In this document: positions 42,566 through 51,666 of the stretch, piece by piece
Numbering within the stretch: the stretch's first letter is position 1
Layout: every line of letters starts with the position of its first letter
DNA from: Candidatus Neomicrothrix sp. UBA6944
GTDB lineage: Bacteria; Actinomycetota; Acidimicrobiia; Acidimicrobiales; Poriferisodalaceae
Reading direction: 5' to 3'
Assembly (NCBI GenBank): GCA_002448715.1
Contig: DJZU01000095.1
Span: 36,761 to 100,760, forward strand
DNA length: 64,000 nucleotides
Notes under the pieces: generated by a model
What the model saw: only the letters and a program-made list of their open reading frames with translations
Told to the model about the DNA's origin: nothing
Databases searched by the model: none
Position numbers and translations under genes: made by a program

Positions 42566-43108
42566 ATGCTCTCCGTGACGTTGGGCGACCTCACTACCAT
42601 GAAGGTGGATGCGATAGTCAATGCCGCAAATACTCAGTTGGCTGGCGGCGGCGGCGTCGATGGAGCAATCCACTTAGCAGCCGGGCCGACTGTCCTTGAA
42701 GAGTGTCGGGCGATTGTGGAATCACAAGGGCCATGTCTCACCGGCGACGCTGTCATTACAGCCGCAGGTAATCTTTGGGCATCATGGGTGATTCACACCG
42801 TGGGCCCAATTTGGGGCAACCACGATCCAATCGACAGCAGCACACTTCTTGCTAGTTGCTACAGCTCATCCCTTGATGTTGCATCAACAGTAGGGGCTAA
42901 AAGTGTTGCTTTTGCCTCAATCAGCACCGGGGTGTACGGCTTTCCGCGAGAGCTCGCTGCGCCCATCGCGGTGAGCTCTGTGCTTGAGTGGCTGCAAGGC
43001 AATGCTGCCACCGCCTCGATTAACGCTGTGACACTGGTGTGCTTCGATCAGGGCAACCACGCGTTAGTTCAGGATTCGCTAAACCGTCTTTGCCGACACA
43101 GCAACTAG
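42566..43108 (+). CDS. macro-domain protein (MacroD/YmdB-type ADP-ribose binder or deacetylase)
   Basis: 180 residues from the ATG; an overlapping TTG at 42542 would couple it to the monooxygenase. VTLGDLTTMKVDAIVNAANTQL, the GGGGVDGAIHLAAG loop, ITAAGNLWASWVIHTVGP and ISTGVYGFPRELAA are macro-domain hallmarks and match MacroD-type hydrolases of O-acetyl-ADP-ribose and ADP-ribosyl-protein. With the ARH-family gene at 13656, the window holds two ADP-ribose-removing enzymes. Confidence 0.88.
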   Translation: MLSVTLGDLTTMKVDAIVNAANTQLAGGGGVDGAIHLAAGPTVLEECRAIVESQGPCLTGDAVITAAGNLWASWVIHTVGPIWGNHDPIDSSTLLASCYSSSLDVASTVGAKSVAFASISTGVYGFPRELAAPIAVSSVLEWLQGNAATASINAVTLVCFDQGNHALVQDSLNRLCRHSN

Positions 43109-43233
43109 GAGCACTCATTCGCCTCACTTTGCTGGAATGTCAACCCTGAGCGCCTACCACTGTTATGTTGGCCCTGCCCGATGGCACATCCATTCGCGTC
43201 TGGGCAACCCGACAGAAAGGCCACGGGACCCCA

Positions 43234-44454
43234 ATGCCGGACGAAAATTCAATAATTCAACTCGAAGAGGTCTTCAAGATCTTCGGGCCACAACCTCGTG
43301 GCCGCGCTTTCGATCTCGCCAAGGCCGGTGTTCACAAAAACGATGTCCAGAAACAGTCAGGCCACGTCGTTGGGCTCAGCGATGTTTCTTTTTCGGTGAA
43401 GAAGGGCGAAATTTTCGTCGTAATGGGTCTCTCCGGCTCGGGAAAGTCAACGGCAATCCGAACCGTCAACAAACTCCACGACGTCACCCATGGGCAGGTC
43501 ATCGTAGACGGAGTCGACGTCCAACAACTTGAGGGCAAGGAACTTCAGGCCTTCAGGCGAGAAAAAATGGGCATGGTGTTTCAACACTTTGCTCTCTTTC
43601 CTCACCGAAACGTGATCGACAACGTGGCCTACGGCCTCAAAGTCCAAAAAGTTGACCGGAAGGAAAGAGAAGCAGCAGCTTTAAACGCCCTAAGGCTCGT
43701 CGGGCTCGAACCGTATGCAGATAACGCGACGAGCGAACTGTCAGGCGGCATGCAACAACGCGTCGGCCTCGCCCGAGCCTTAGCCTCAGATCCCGACATC
43801 TTGCTCATGGACGAAGCTTTTAGCGCTCTCGATCCGCTAATCAGGCGCCAAATGCAAGACGAACTCATGACCATTCAAGACGAGGTTCACAAAACAATCC
43901 TCTTCATCACTCATGACTTAAATGAGGCACTCCGAATAGGCGACCGAGTCTGCATCATGAAAGATGGCGTCGTAGTGCAGGTCGGCACACCTGAAGAAAT
44001 CCTCACCCAACCAGCCACCGGCTACGTCGCTGAATTCGTCCAAGACGTAGACCAGGGAAGAGTCATCAAAGTCGAAGAAATTATGGTGCCACCCGATCCC
44101 CTCCGGATCGATACGGAGTTCGACCAAGTGGTTAGCTCATTGGCCGACGTCAGAGAGCGGCTGGTTGTAGACGCGTCAGGGAAATGCATCGGCCTAGTCA
44201 CCCGAGGGGACGTGGAACGGGTCGCTACACAGGGAGTTCCAACCCTCGCAAGTGCGCTCAGAACCGATGTCCCCATCGCCGCTCCATCACAAACGCTCAA
44301 CGAGCTTTATGCAGATGCTGGCCGCGGGCTACCCATTGCTTGCTGCGATGCGGACGGTCAGCTCGTCGGTCGCATGGACCCAACTGCGGTACTTGAAGAA
44401 CTTGGACGCGTTGAGGCCCTAGCCGACGCATTCGAACGAGAGGTGTACATGTGA
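43234..44454 (+). CDS. proV: glycine betaine/proline ABC transporter ATP-binding protein
   Basis: 406 residues from the ATG giving MPDENSIIQLEEVFKIFG; a longer frame begins upstream without support. Walker A GLSGSGKST, signature LSGGMQQRVGLARAL, Walker B ILLMDEAFSALD and the DLNEALRIGD switch follow OpuAA/ProV, with FQHFALFPHR for the Q-loop. The C-terminal ~120 residues are a CBS pair, the ionic-strength/nucleotide sensor of this family. It starts the osmoprotectant operon. Confidence 0.92.
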   Translation: MPDENSIIQLEEVFKIFGPQPRGRAFDLAKAGVHKNDVQKQSGHVVGLSDVSFSVKKGEIFVVMGLSGSGKSTAIRTVNKLHDVTHGQVIVDGVDVQQLEGKELQAFRREKMGMVFQHFALFPHRNVIDNVAYGLKVQKVDRKEREAAALNALRLVGLEPYADNATSELSGGMQQRVGLARALASDPDILLMDEAFSALDPLIRRQMQDELMTIQDEVHKTILFITHDLNEALRIGDRVCIMKDGVVVQVGTPEEILTQPATGYVAEFVQDVDQGRVIKVEEIMVPPDPLRIDTEFDQVVSSLADVRERLVVDASGKCIGLVTRGDVERVATQGVPTLASALRTDVPIAAPSQTLNELYADAGRGLPIACCDADGQLVGRMDPTAVLEELGRVEALADAFEREVYM

Positions 44455-46739
44455 TGAATCTCTACGCAGAATCCACCGGCCACTTTGTCGATCGCGCAGT
44501 CGGAAAAGTGACTGATCTTGAAACAGGTGATCGAGTTGCCGACGCCGTCGCTTCTGCAGTCGAATTCGTCGCCCTAATTGGCGTTTTCGCCATTCCTCTT
44601 CTGTTTCTTCTTGGATCGGCAAGAAGAAGACAAATATCGGCTGCTGTTGGGGGTGCTGTAGCCCTTCTGGGGGTTCTTTGGTACAGAAGCATCGGCGATT
44701 GGGATCAGCGTAAAAATACAGTGCTGGACAAGTGGCAGATACCCGTTGGCGATTGGGTTGAGCAAATTACTGTCTGGGTGGACCTCAATATGAAAGAAAC
44801 GTTGGCGGTCATAAAATGGCCGTTCCAGACGATGCTTGAGGTCGTAGTGGACGACTGGCTTCTCGGACTCTCCTGGATGACCGTTTGCCTGGCAACCTTG
44901 GTTGCTGGCTGGGCCTTTCGCGGGCTCCAAGTTGGAGTTGGGTCGTTCCTGGGTCTCACCATTTGTGGGCTTCTAGGAGACGAGTATTGGAAGGAAACCG
45001 CTAGGACTATTGGCTTCATAGCCGTCGCCGTGATCCTATGCGTCATCATCGGCATCCCAGTTGGAGTCGCCTGCGGGCGCATGGACGGTGTGTGGAGAGT
45101 AGTACGACCCCTCCTAGACGCTATGCAAGTCGTGCACTCCTTCGTGTACATGTTGCCGTTTGTCTTTTTCTTTGGGGTTGGTTTCGTTTCAGCAACGATG
45201 GTAACGATGGTCTTCGCTCTACCTCCTCTTATTCGATTAACCAACTTAGGAATCAGACAAGTGCCCGAGGATGTAGTGGAAGCTGCACGCGCCTACGGAG
45301 CATCTGAACGAAGAGTCTTGACAGACGTTCAACTACCCCTCGCTCGCGCTGCCCTGATGACTGGCATCAACCAAACCTTGCTGCTCGCCATATCCATGCT
45401 TGGCATAGCAGCGATCATGGGCGCGGGAGGCTTGGGTCGCCTTTTGTATAGATCCATAGCCAACCAAGACATCGCCCTCGCCGGTTCCGGTGGCCTTGCA
45501 TTCTTTATCGTTGCAGTCGTACTCGATCGCCTCACCCAACCGGATGACTCTGACAAAGCTGGTCTCTTTAGCCGGATTACGGCCGCGTGGAAGAACACGC
45601 GCACTCCAGAAGCTCTGCTACCCGACAACAAAGATGATGGAAGCGCTCAAGAACCTGTAGACCAAGAAACAGAAGAAGCTAAATACGAACCACTTGGCGC
45701 CAAAGAGCGCCTCGCTATGCTCTGCGCAGGTGCTGGTGCCCTCATCGCTGCAATAGCGCTGTTGCTACCTTGGAACAGCGGAACAGGACATGTGTCCGCG
45801 TATGGTCGTTTCACCGATAATGAGCTCGCCGGGCAGAGCTTTAACGGTTTGGCGGCATCGGGTGGCTCATGGTTCGGAATCATCATCTTGCTGTGCGTTC
45901 TAGCGGTCGGCGGGGCTCTGTACTCGACAGCGTGGTTCGCAGGCCAGCGAAATAGGTGGCTTGGCCCAGACGGTGCGACAATCTTTAGCCTCGCCGCCGC
46001 AGTTACGGCCCTATCTGCCACACTAGCCAACGCTCCAGACAGCGCTTCAGGCTTTCAACGCTCGTCAGGCGTCTACCTAGCACTGGTCGGATGCCTCATC
46101 ATGGCAGCAGGTTCAATAACCTGGGTATGGAACGCCCCCATGGGAGCGCGACGACCGCTGTCCTCGGGCTTTAACTGGGGTCGCATGTTTGGGGCGTCCT
46201 TTGCTCTGGTATTAATAGTGATGGCTGGTTACTCCGGATGGACCTTCGACACCCGAGCTGACTCGGTAATAGGACCAGAGCTCCAGATAGAACTCGACGC
46301 GCTTGCTGAGCAAAGCAAAATCGCCGAAGAGGCCGGTGATCTGGCCAAGGCCGGATCTCTCGCTGCAGAGTTCACTGCCCTAATCTCTTACGCGCAAAGG
46401 ACCGGGGACGTTATCTATGACGGCTACACAGACGAGGGAGCTGGACTTGGTTGGCTTGCTCTCTTCTTAGGACTGTTAGCACTCCTCGTGGCTATACCGG
46501 CCTCCGGCTTTTTGTCGCAAGAGGAGCTGTTCCTATACAAGTGGTGTTCCGTTGTATGCGGCTTAGGCCTCGGGCTGCTGCTTATAAGCGTCGCTTGGAT
46601 CGGGAGCATATCGAGGGTGGCGGAAACCAACCTCGTCTCGGGCGTCGGTGCCGTGTTTTTGCTGTTCGCGGGGGTTACGACCGCTGCGAGTGCCCGAGGC
46701 ACCCTTTCGGAATTCGACCGAAAACAGGTATACACATAA
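44454..46739 (+). CDS. proW: glycine betaine/proline ABC permease with extra C-terminal membrane domain
   Basis: 761 residues, about twice the usual ProW. Residues ~1-360 are a ProW permease with the loop EDVVEAARAYGASERRVLTDVQLPLARAALMTGI and GAGGLGRLL. A charged linker (~360-412) leads to an extension of about 350 residues with some eight hydrophobic helices and a helical, charged loop near 610-650 (AEQSKIAEEAGDLAKAGS). I know no family for the extension. Start ATG overlaps the proV stop by one base (GTG three bases earlier also possible). Confidence 0.88.
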   Translation: MNLYAESTGHFVDRAVGKVTDLETGDRVADAVASAVEFVALIGVFAIPLLFLLGSARRRQISAAVGGAVALLGVLWYRSIGDWDQRKNTVLDKWQIPVGDWVEQITVWVDLNMKETLAVIKWPFQTMLEVVVDDWLLGLSWMTVCLATLVAGWAFRGLQVGVGSFLGLTICGLLGDEYWKETARTIGFIAVAVILCVIIGIPVGVACGRMDGVWRVVRPLLDAMQVVHSFVYMLPFVFFFGVGFVSATMVTMVFALPPLIRLTNLGIRQVPEDVVEAARAYGASERRVLTDVQLPLARAALMTGINQTLLLAISMLGIAAIMGAGGLGRLLYRSIANQDIALAGSGGLAFFIVAVVLDRLTQPDDSDKAGLFSRITAAWKNTRTPEALLPDNKDDGSAQEPVDQETEEAKYEPLGAKERLAMLCAGAGALIAAIALLLPWNSGTGHVSAYGRFTDNELAGQSFNGLAASGGSWFGIIILLCVLAVGGALYSTAWFAGQRNRWLGPDGATIFSLAAAVTALSATLANAPDSASGFQRSSGVYLALVGCLIMAAGSITWVWNAPMGARRPLSSGFNWGRMFGASFALVLIVMAGYSGWTFDTRADSVIGPELQIELDALAEQSKIAEEAGDLAKAGSLAAEFTALISYAQRTGDVIYDGYTDEGAGLGWLALFLGLLALLVAIPASGFLSQEELFLYKWCSVVCGLGLGLLLISVAWIGSISRVAETNLVSGVGAVFLLFAGVTTAASARGTLSEFDRKQVYT

Positions 46740-46780
46740 CAGCTTCGCTACAAAAGGTTGGTGAGAGTGCCGCAATGTAC

Positions 46781-46813
46781 GGTTCTTCGCTCTTTAGCGA
46801 CTAACCTCCTTTT
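46781..46813 (+). terminator. hairpin between proW and proX (possible attenuator/terminator)
   Basis: GGTT-ct-TCGCT-CTTT-AGCGA-ct-AACC forms a 9-bp hairpin with a symmetrical internal loop, followed by TCCTTTT. It sits in the 135-base gap before proX and could lower read-through or protect the upstream message. An alternative pairing AAAAGG (46752-46757)/CCTTTT (46808-46813) is also possible. Confidence 0.35.
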
Positions 46814-46874
46814 GGCGTGTCTGGGCACCACCCATAGACCGCAATAACAAGGGACTCTAGGGAGGGCCCCATTT

Positions 46875-48035
46875 ATGAACAAGAAATCAACTACGCGCTT
46901 GCTAGCAGTAGCTACAGCTGCGCTTCTGATACTTGCTGCTTGCGGCAGCGACGACGATTCGAGTTCCGGCAGTGCTTCAGAGGCAGAGGCATCCGCTTCA
47001 GCTTCTGAGGCCGCAATGAACATGACCCCCGGTGAGGGCGTCCCTGTTACTGCTGGTCGGGCTAACTGGAGCACCGGTTATGTACAGGCTGAAATCTACA
47101 CAGCCCTACTCAGGGAACTCGGCTACACAGTGTCCGAATCAGCCGATATGGAACTCGGACCACAGAACGCTTTCATGGCTATGGCTTCTGGAGACATGGA
47201 CTTCTGGGCCAACTCGTGGATGCCAGGCCACCAAAGCTGGCTCAATGGCGAAATGACCGACGGATCACTAGTTGGCGATCACGTATCGGTCATTGGTGAA
47301 GAAATGGTTGCTGGCGGCCTTCAAGGCATGCTGATCACCAAAGGCTTCGCCGAGGAGTACCAAGTTTGGACACTTGAGGACCTCGACGGCAACGCTGACG
47401 CGATAGCTGCATATGACGCCACCGACGCCAACCCTGGCAACGGAATGGTCGATATCTTTGGCTGCCCAGAAGACTGGACCTGTGACAACATCATTAACTC
47501 ACAGCTCGCAGGCGGCGGTTACAAGAACCTTCAGCAGGTAAAGGCTGGCTATGACGCAATGTGGGCACAAGCTGTCGACATGGTCAACGAAGGCCTCCCA
47601 GTTGTGGCGTACACATGGACGCCATCGGCGTACATCACACAGATCCGTCCAGGTGACAACGCTTATTGGATCGGCATGGACTACGTCCTTGACGACTCCA
47701 ACCCAAATCAGCAAGAGGGTGGTGAAGCTTGGGACCAGCGCCCAGGTACCGCAGCCATCGGCGCGGACATGTGCCCCGCTCAAAACGCTGACGGCCTTTG
47801 CAAAATCGGTTGGGTAGCAGCTGACATTAAAGCAGCCGCCAACAACGATTTCTTGGACGAAAACCCAGCAGCCAAGCAGCTTCTGACAGACATCAAGCTG
47901 TCGGTAATGGACGTATCAGTAGCCAACGTGGCCCAGGGTGAAGGCGCAGATCCTAAAGATCTTGCAGCTGACTGGATTGCAGCAAACCGCGGATTAGTAG
48001 ACGGTTGGCTTGACGCCGCTCGCGCTGCTAGCTGA
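46875..48035 (+). CDS. proX: glycine betaine/proline ABC transporter substrate-binding lipoprotein
   Basis: 386 residues. A basic start and hydrophobic stretch end in LILAACGSD, a lipobox with Cys near 22, followed by a Ser/Ala/Glu-rich tether. The mature domain has WSTGYVQAEIYTALLRELGY and SGDMDFWANSWMPGH, with the aromatic residues typical of the quaternary-ammonium cage in ProX/OpuAC. GGGAGGG precedes the ATG. A strong hairpin follows the stop. Confidence 0.92.
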   Translation: MNKKSTTRLLAVATAALLILAACGSDDDSSSGSASEAEASASASEAAMNMTPGEGVPVTAGRANWSTGYVQAEIYTALLRELGYTVSESADMELGPQNAFMAMASGDMDFWANSWMPGHQSWLNGEMTDGSLVGDHVSVIGEEMVAGGLQGMLITKGFAEEYQVWTLEDLDGNADAIAAYDATDANPGNGMVDIFGCPEDWTCDNIINSQLAGGGYKNLQQVKAGYDAMWAQAVDMVNEGLPVVAYTWTPSAYITQIRPGDNAYWIGMDYVLDDSNPNQQEGGEAWDQRPGTAAIGADMCPAQNADGLCKIGWVAADIKAAANNDFLDENPAAKQLLTDIKLSVMDVSVANVAQGEGADPKDLAADWIAANRGLVDGWLDAARAAS

Positions 48036-48079
48036 TATTTAGATATATCCACCCCCCACGGGGATGGAAACACGCTTAG

Positions 48080-48107
48080 AGAGGGCGGGGCTGAAGCCCC
48101 GCCCTCT
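48080..48107 (+). terminator. rho-independent-like terminator after proX
   Basis: A perfect 12-bp stem AGAGGGCGGGGC/GCCCCGCCCTCT with loop TGAA lies 44 bases after the proX stop. It has no U-run, but its stability is high and such U-less hairpins are common in GC-rich genomes. Confidence 0.75.
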
Positions 48108-48206
48108 GTGCGTTCCACATAACTATTTGGCCACGACTACGTTGCGCCAACATTCCTCCAATGCAACGCGACGAGACCCAACAAGACCCGCACCGCACGA
48201 ACATCC

Positions 48207-48225
48207 AGCGTTACGGATGAACGCT
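48207..48225 (-). terminator. short inverted repeat at the end of the LLM gene
   Basis: AGCGTT/AACGCT with a seven-base loop overlaps the stop codon of the minus-strand LLM gene. It is short and U-poor, so it is a weak candidate. Confidence 0.25.
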
Positions 48226-49253
48226 TAGGTGGCGATCACGTGTTCTACGAATGCTTCCAACGTCACATGAGCTTCTCTAGCTGAGACGTTACCGAAGGCA
48301 GGACAAATAGTGACGTGCCCCAGTGTGGATTCTTCTTCCAGGCGCAGAAAGTATTCCCTTACCTGCACTGGCGATCCAGCAATCAGAGACTCAGTCGCCA
48401 CCGCCATCTCAACATCGCCCAAAAAACTCGGCACCATCGTCGGAGGCCAAAGATCATATTTTCTGAACAACTTTGTCAGGTTCGCATCAAAATGACCCCA
48501 CGCCCGTTCCGCAACCTTCTTAGCCTCCTCACTGGTGGGTGCTATCACGACCCGGCGAAGTGTTGAAACCGTCGGAACGTAACCGCCCGCACCATCGCTC
48601 TTCTGCTCGTCGTGAAATGCGGCAACCTTTTCGGGAAGTGTCGAGATCGGACCAGGGATGATGGTACTTACTCCCATTTCGGCAGCCGTTGTCGGATTAC
48701 CAGGTCGCCACAACGGAGGGTGCGGTCTTTGGAAAGGATCAATTTCCAAAGGGTGATCACTCGCCGACCAAAACTGCCCGTCGAATGAGAAAAGACAGCC
48801 AAGTCCTTCGTCCGTAACCAGTTCCATAGCACCCAGAACAAATGTCAATGCCTCGTCGGTGCGAGCTAGCGCCTCGTCGGGTGGGACACCCCACAGGAGT
48901 TGCTCTGGTGGACTTACACCTTTCCCAAAACCAATATCTAAACGGCCCTGGCTGAGGTGGTCCAACATGCACAACTCTTCATATAAACGAAGGGGCTCAT
49001 AAAAGGGCAACAAGTGCACGAGCGAAGCAATACGCATCCGCTTAGTTACCTGAATCACTGCGCTCAGAAACACGTTGATGCTGGGCGCAATATCCAACGG
49101 AACGTTATGGTGCTCCGACTTGAACCAATGACTGAATCCGCCCTCATCGGCCAGGCGCGCCAGGTCAAGATGCGATTGGTATTGAGACGCTATGTCGGCA
49201 GTTCCGTCGTTTTCGAGTTGATCGAAAATTCCAAAGTTTAAAGACGAAGTCAT
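48225..49253 (-). CDS. luciferase-like (LLM) flavin-dependent oxidoreductase
   Basis: 342 residues. FGIFDQLE, the GGFSHWFKSEHHNVP segment and HLSQGRLDIGFGKGVSP are the bacterial-luciferase-like monooxygenase pattern. Members oxidise small ketones, aldehydes or sulfonates with FMNH2, or use F420. Substrate unknown. Its ATG overlaps the stop of the upstream SDR gene (four bases), so the two form a unit. Confidence 0.9.
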   Translation of the reverse strand: MTSSLNFGIFDQLENDGTADIASQYQSHLDLARLADEGGFSHWFKSEHHNVPLDIAPSINVFLSAVIQVTKRMRIASLVHLLPFYEPLRLYEELCMLDHLSQGRLDIGFGKGVSPPEQLLWGVPPDEALARTDEALTFVLGAMELVTDEGLGCLFSFDGQFWSASDHPLEIDPFQRPHPPLWRPGNPTTAAEMGVSTIIPGPISTLPEKVAAFHDEQKSDGAGGYVPTVSTLRRVVIAPTSEEAKKVAERAWGHFDANLTKLFRKYDLWPPTMVPSFLGDVEMAVATESLIAGSPVQVREYFLRLEEESTLGHVTICPAFGNVSAREAHVTLEAFVEHVIAT

Positions 49254-50038
49254 TCCAGAAGTTCCGGCAGAACCTGTGGTTGTGCTGAAGCCGTAACTCG
49301 AGCGAGACCTCCATCAACTGCCAGGGTTTCACCTGTCACATATCGGGAAGCATCCGACGCAAAGAACATCACAACGTCGGCTATATCGTCACCAAAACCC
49401 CACCGTTTGAGAGCAATCTGTCCCTCTAAGTCCTCAATTAGGCCTGGCACCGTATTGCGACTTTCCTCCCAGATCGCGGTCGCTATTAAGCCCGGGGCAA
49501 TCGAGTTAACCCGGATCCCGTCCGGACCCCAGTCTGACGCCAACGCACGAGTCATCGCGTCCACGGCACCTTTGGTGCCTGCATATGCGACCCTGGCTCC
49601 GGGTCCCCGAATACCTGCCACCGAGCTGACGTTAATAATCGAACCGCCACCTCTTGCTTTCATCGAATCAGCTAACCCAATCGACAACGTGAGAAGCGAA
49701 CGCACATTTATGGCGAAAACCAAGTCAATCTCTTCTTCTGTGAGTTTCTCCGGCATGCGACGCATAGGGATGCCTGCATTATTTACCAGAACATCAACAC
49801 CCTGGACTTGATCAAGAATCTCCCCTGCTAGCTGGGTACCTGCACCTTGTTGAGAAAGGTCGCAGGGAATCACCACCGGCGAATTCGTGAGGTCAGCTGC
49901 CACTCGTTCCAAATCGGAAACTGTCCGACCGCTCAGAACCACCTGAGCACCAGCAGAATCCAACACCCGAGCACTCGATTCACCGATCCCTCTACTGGCA
50001 CCAGTAACGACCGCAACCCTGCCTGATAAATCAAACAT
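49250..50038 (-). CDS. short-chain dehydrogenase/reductase
   Basis: 262 residues from the ATG six bases after AGGAG; a TTG two codons upstream is less likely. TGASRGIGESSA is the cofactor loop, NNAGIPM follows, and the active site is NVSSVAG with YAGTKGA. The end DGIRVNSIAPG and TGETLAVDGG matches classical FabG-like SDRs. It is cotranscribed with the LLM gene. Confidence 0.9.
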   Translation of the reverse strand: MFDLSGRVAVVTGASRGIGESSARVLDSAGAQVVLSGRTVSDLERVAADLTNSPVVIPCDLSQQGAGTQLAGEILDQVQGVDVLVNNAGIPMRRMPEKLTEEEIDLVFAINVRSLLTLSIGLADSMKARGGGSIINVSSVAGIRGPGARVAYAGTKGAVDAMTRALASDWGPDGIRVNSIAPGLIATAIWEESRNTVPGLIEDLEGQIALKRWGFGDDIADVVMFFASDASRYVTGETLAVDGGLARVTASAQPQVLPELLE

Positions 50039-50071
50039 CCACAACTCCTATATTCATCTCGCTCATTGGTC

Positions 50072-50800
50072 TCAATCCTTGTGAAGATCTAGAAACTCAG
50101 AGAACTGTTGCGCCGCCGACTCCATTGCGGCCCCACTCTTCCATTCATGAATCAGCGTCGTATTCTGTGCCAACTCATTGATAGCTAGCGACGATTCTGA
50201 TGGATGATACAAATCATTACCTTCCAGGATCAGTAACGGCGTCGTCACTGATTGCACAAAGTCTTCATCAACGTTGAACAGAAATTTGTCTGACTCGTAC
50301 ATATTGGCTCTGAACCGCGCCCAATCATCGTCAGAGACCTCCGGGCGTCGGGGCCGAAGCTCGTCGGCCCACGCGTCGTACATATCAAAAAAAGCGGACC
50401 TGTTGTCACTAAGACCAATGGTCTGGAACAGGACGCCCGATGCGACGCGGTCTGGTGCCTGCTCTATCAAACCCATCACATAAGGTCCGCCGATACACAT
50501 TCCCGCCACATGAAAACGTTCAACCCCAAGGTGATCGAGGAGCGAGAGTTGATCTGCGGTGTAGGTCCCCCACCCATGATCACCAGAAATGGACCCTTTC
50601 GATCGACCCGCGTTGCGTTGATCCATAGCGATCACACGGAAACGATCACTTAACTGAGGTATCGGATTCCAAGGAGTCGACTCCCAGAAAGATGCTTCTG
50701 ATTTCATACCGCCTGGTGCAATCAGAAGCAGCGGAAAACCGCTGCCGTATTCATCGAAATGGATTTCAGCATCATCAGAAACAAAACTAGGCATACGCAT
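50072..50800 (-). CDS. alpha/beta hydrolase
   Basis: 242 residues from the ATG at 50800 (ATG two codons later also possible); longer frames cross the divergent gene. LLLIAPGGMKSEASFW, AMDQRNAGRSKG and the elbow GMCIGG follow the alpha/beta hydrolase fold; the nucleophile would be Cys in GxCxG, as in dienelactone hydrolase-like members. The late His is less clear. It diverges from the next hydrolase with a 26-base gap. Confidence 0.8.
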   Translation of the reverse strand: MRMPSFVSDDAEIHFDEYGSGFPLLLIAPGGMKSEASFWESTPWNPIPQLSDRFRVIAMDQRNAGRSKGSISGDHGWGTYTADQLSLLDHLGVERFHVAGMCIGGPYVMGLIEQAPDRVASGVLFQTIGLSDNRSAFFDMYDAWADELRPRRPEVSDDDWARFRANMYESDKFLFNVDEDFVQSVTTPLLILEGNDLYHPSESSLAINELAQNTTLIHEWKSGAAMESAAQQFSEFLDLHKD

Positions 50801-50815
50801 ATTGTGGCACGTCGG

Positions 50816-50821
50816 TATTCT
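50816..50821 (+). promoter_or_regulatory. possible leaderless-type -10 (TATTCT) for the plus-strand hydrolase
   Basis: TATTCT ends five bases before GTG 50827 and eight before ATG 50830, in the 26-base divergent gap. Confidence 0.3.
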
Positions 50822-50829
50822 CATCGGTG

Positions 50830-51663
50830 ATGTTGCTCTTACCTGGAACCGATAACGAAGCGTGTGCACTTCATGATTTCGGTGGTGATGGCCCGCCGGT
50901 GCTCCTAACACACGGAAATGGTCTTAACGCAGGTATGTGGGCAACCGTTGTCCCCAATCTGCGCCCACACCGTCAATGTTTTGGCCTTGACTTTCGTGGA
51001 CATGGCGCATCACGGATCACCAAGTCCCCTTTAGACGTTGATAGAGGACGTCTAGTAGAGGAAGTGCTCAACGCCGTAGATGCTATCGACAACGGCCAAA
51101 TCGACGCTGTGGGTCACTCCCTAGGTGGAGCGACCCTCCTCCGCACCGAACTCGAGAACCCTGGGACGTTTCGAAGGCTCTGGCTGTTTGAGCCAGTCAT
51201 GGTGCCAGACGGCCATGCTCGGCCCGATGGCGATCACCCACTGGTCGTCGCTGCCCGACGACGCCGTACAAATTTTCCCTCACTTCAGGCCTTCACTGAA
51301 CGTCTCTTAAGTAAACCTCCATTCGCGGACTGCGAGGAACAAGCCGTGCGGGCCTACGCCGAACTTGGCACTTATCCAACCAGCACGGGTGTGTGCCTCA
51401 GCTGTTCAGGAGACACAGAGGCCCGAATATTTGGATCGGGAACCACCACAGATTTCACAAAACTCAAATCGATCAACACCCCAACTGTTATAGCCAGAGG
51501 CGAAGCTGTAGCGATAGGAAACGAACTGCCCCCAGAGATGGCATCTCCCATAGCGTCACACCTCAAAGATGGCCGCCTCTTGCCCATGGAAGGCCTGACT
51601 CACTTTGGCCCAATGGAGGACGGGGCAACCGTCAGTCAGGCCATATTGCAACACTTGTTATAA
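50830..51663 (+). CDS. alpha/beta hydrolase
   Basis: 277 residues from the ATG (GTG one codon earlier is possible). LLTHGNGLNAGMWATV, LDFRGHGAS, the elbow GHSLGGATLL (Ser nucleophile) and the late GLTHFGPME His form the usual triad. Substrate unknown; an ester, lactone or C-C bond hydrolase are all possible. It converges on the amidohydrolase gene three bases away. Confidence 0.87.
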   Translation: MLLLPGTDNEACALHDFGGDGPPVLLTHGNGLNAGMWATVVPNLRPHRQCFGLDFRGHGASRITKSPLDVDRGRLVEEVLNAVDAIDNGQIDAVGHSLGGATLLRTELENPGTFRRLWLFEPVMVPDGHARPDGDHPLVVAARRRRTNFPSLQAFTERLLSKPPFADCEEQAVRAYAELGTYPTSTGVCLSCSGDTEARIFGSGTTTDFTKLKSINTPTVIARGEAVAIGNELPPEMASPIASHLKDGRLLPMEGLTHFGPMEDGATVSQAILQHLL

Positions 51664-51666
51664 CCG

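Noticed and set aside
43137..43532. 131-codon plus-strand frame overlapping the start of proV
   Set aside because: Arg-rich out-of-frame shadow; the proV Walker A lies in the other frame.
44705..45244. 179-codon minus-strand frame inside proW
   Set aside because: Composition is that of an antisense frame (Thr/Arg/Pro-rich), while the plus strand gives a clear permease.
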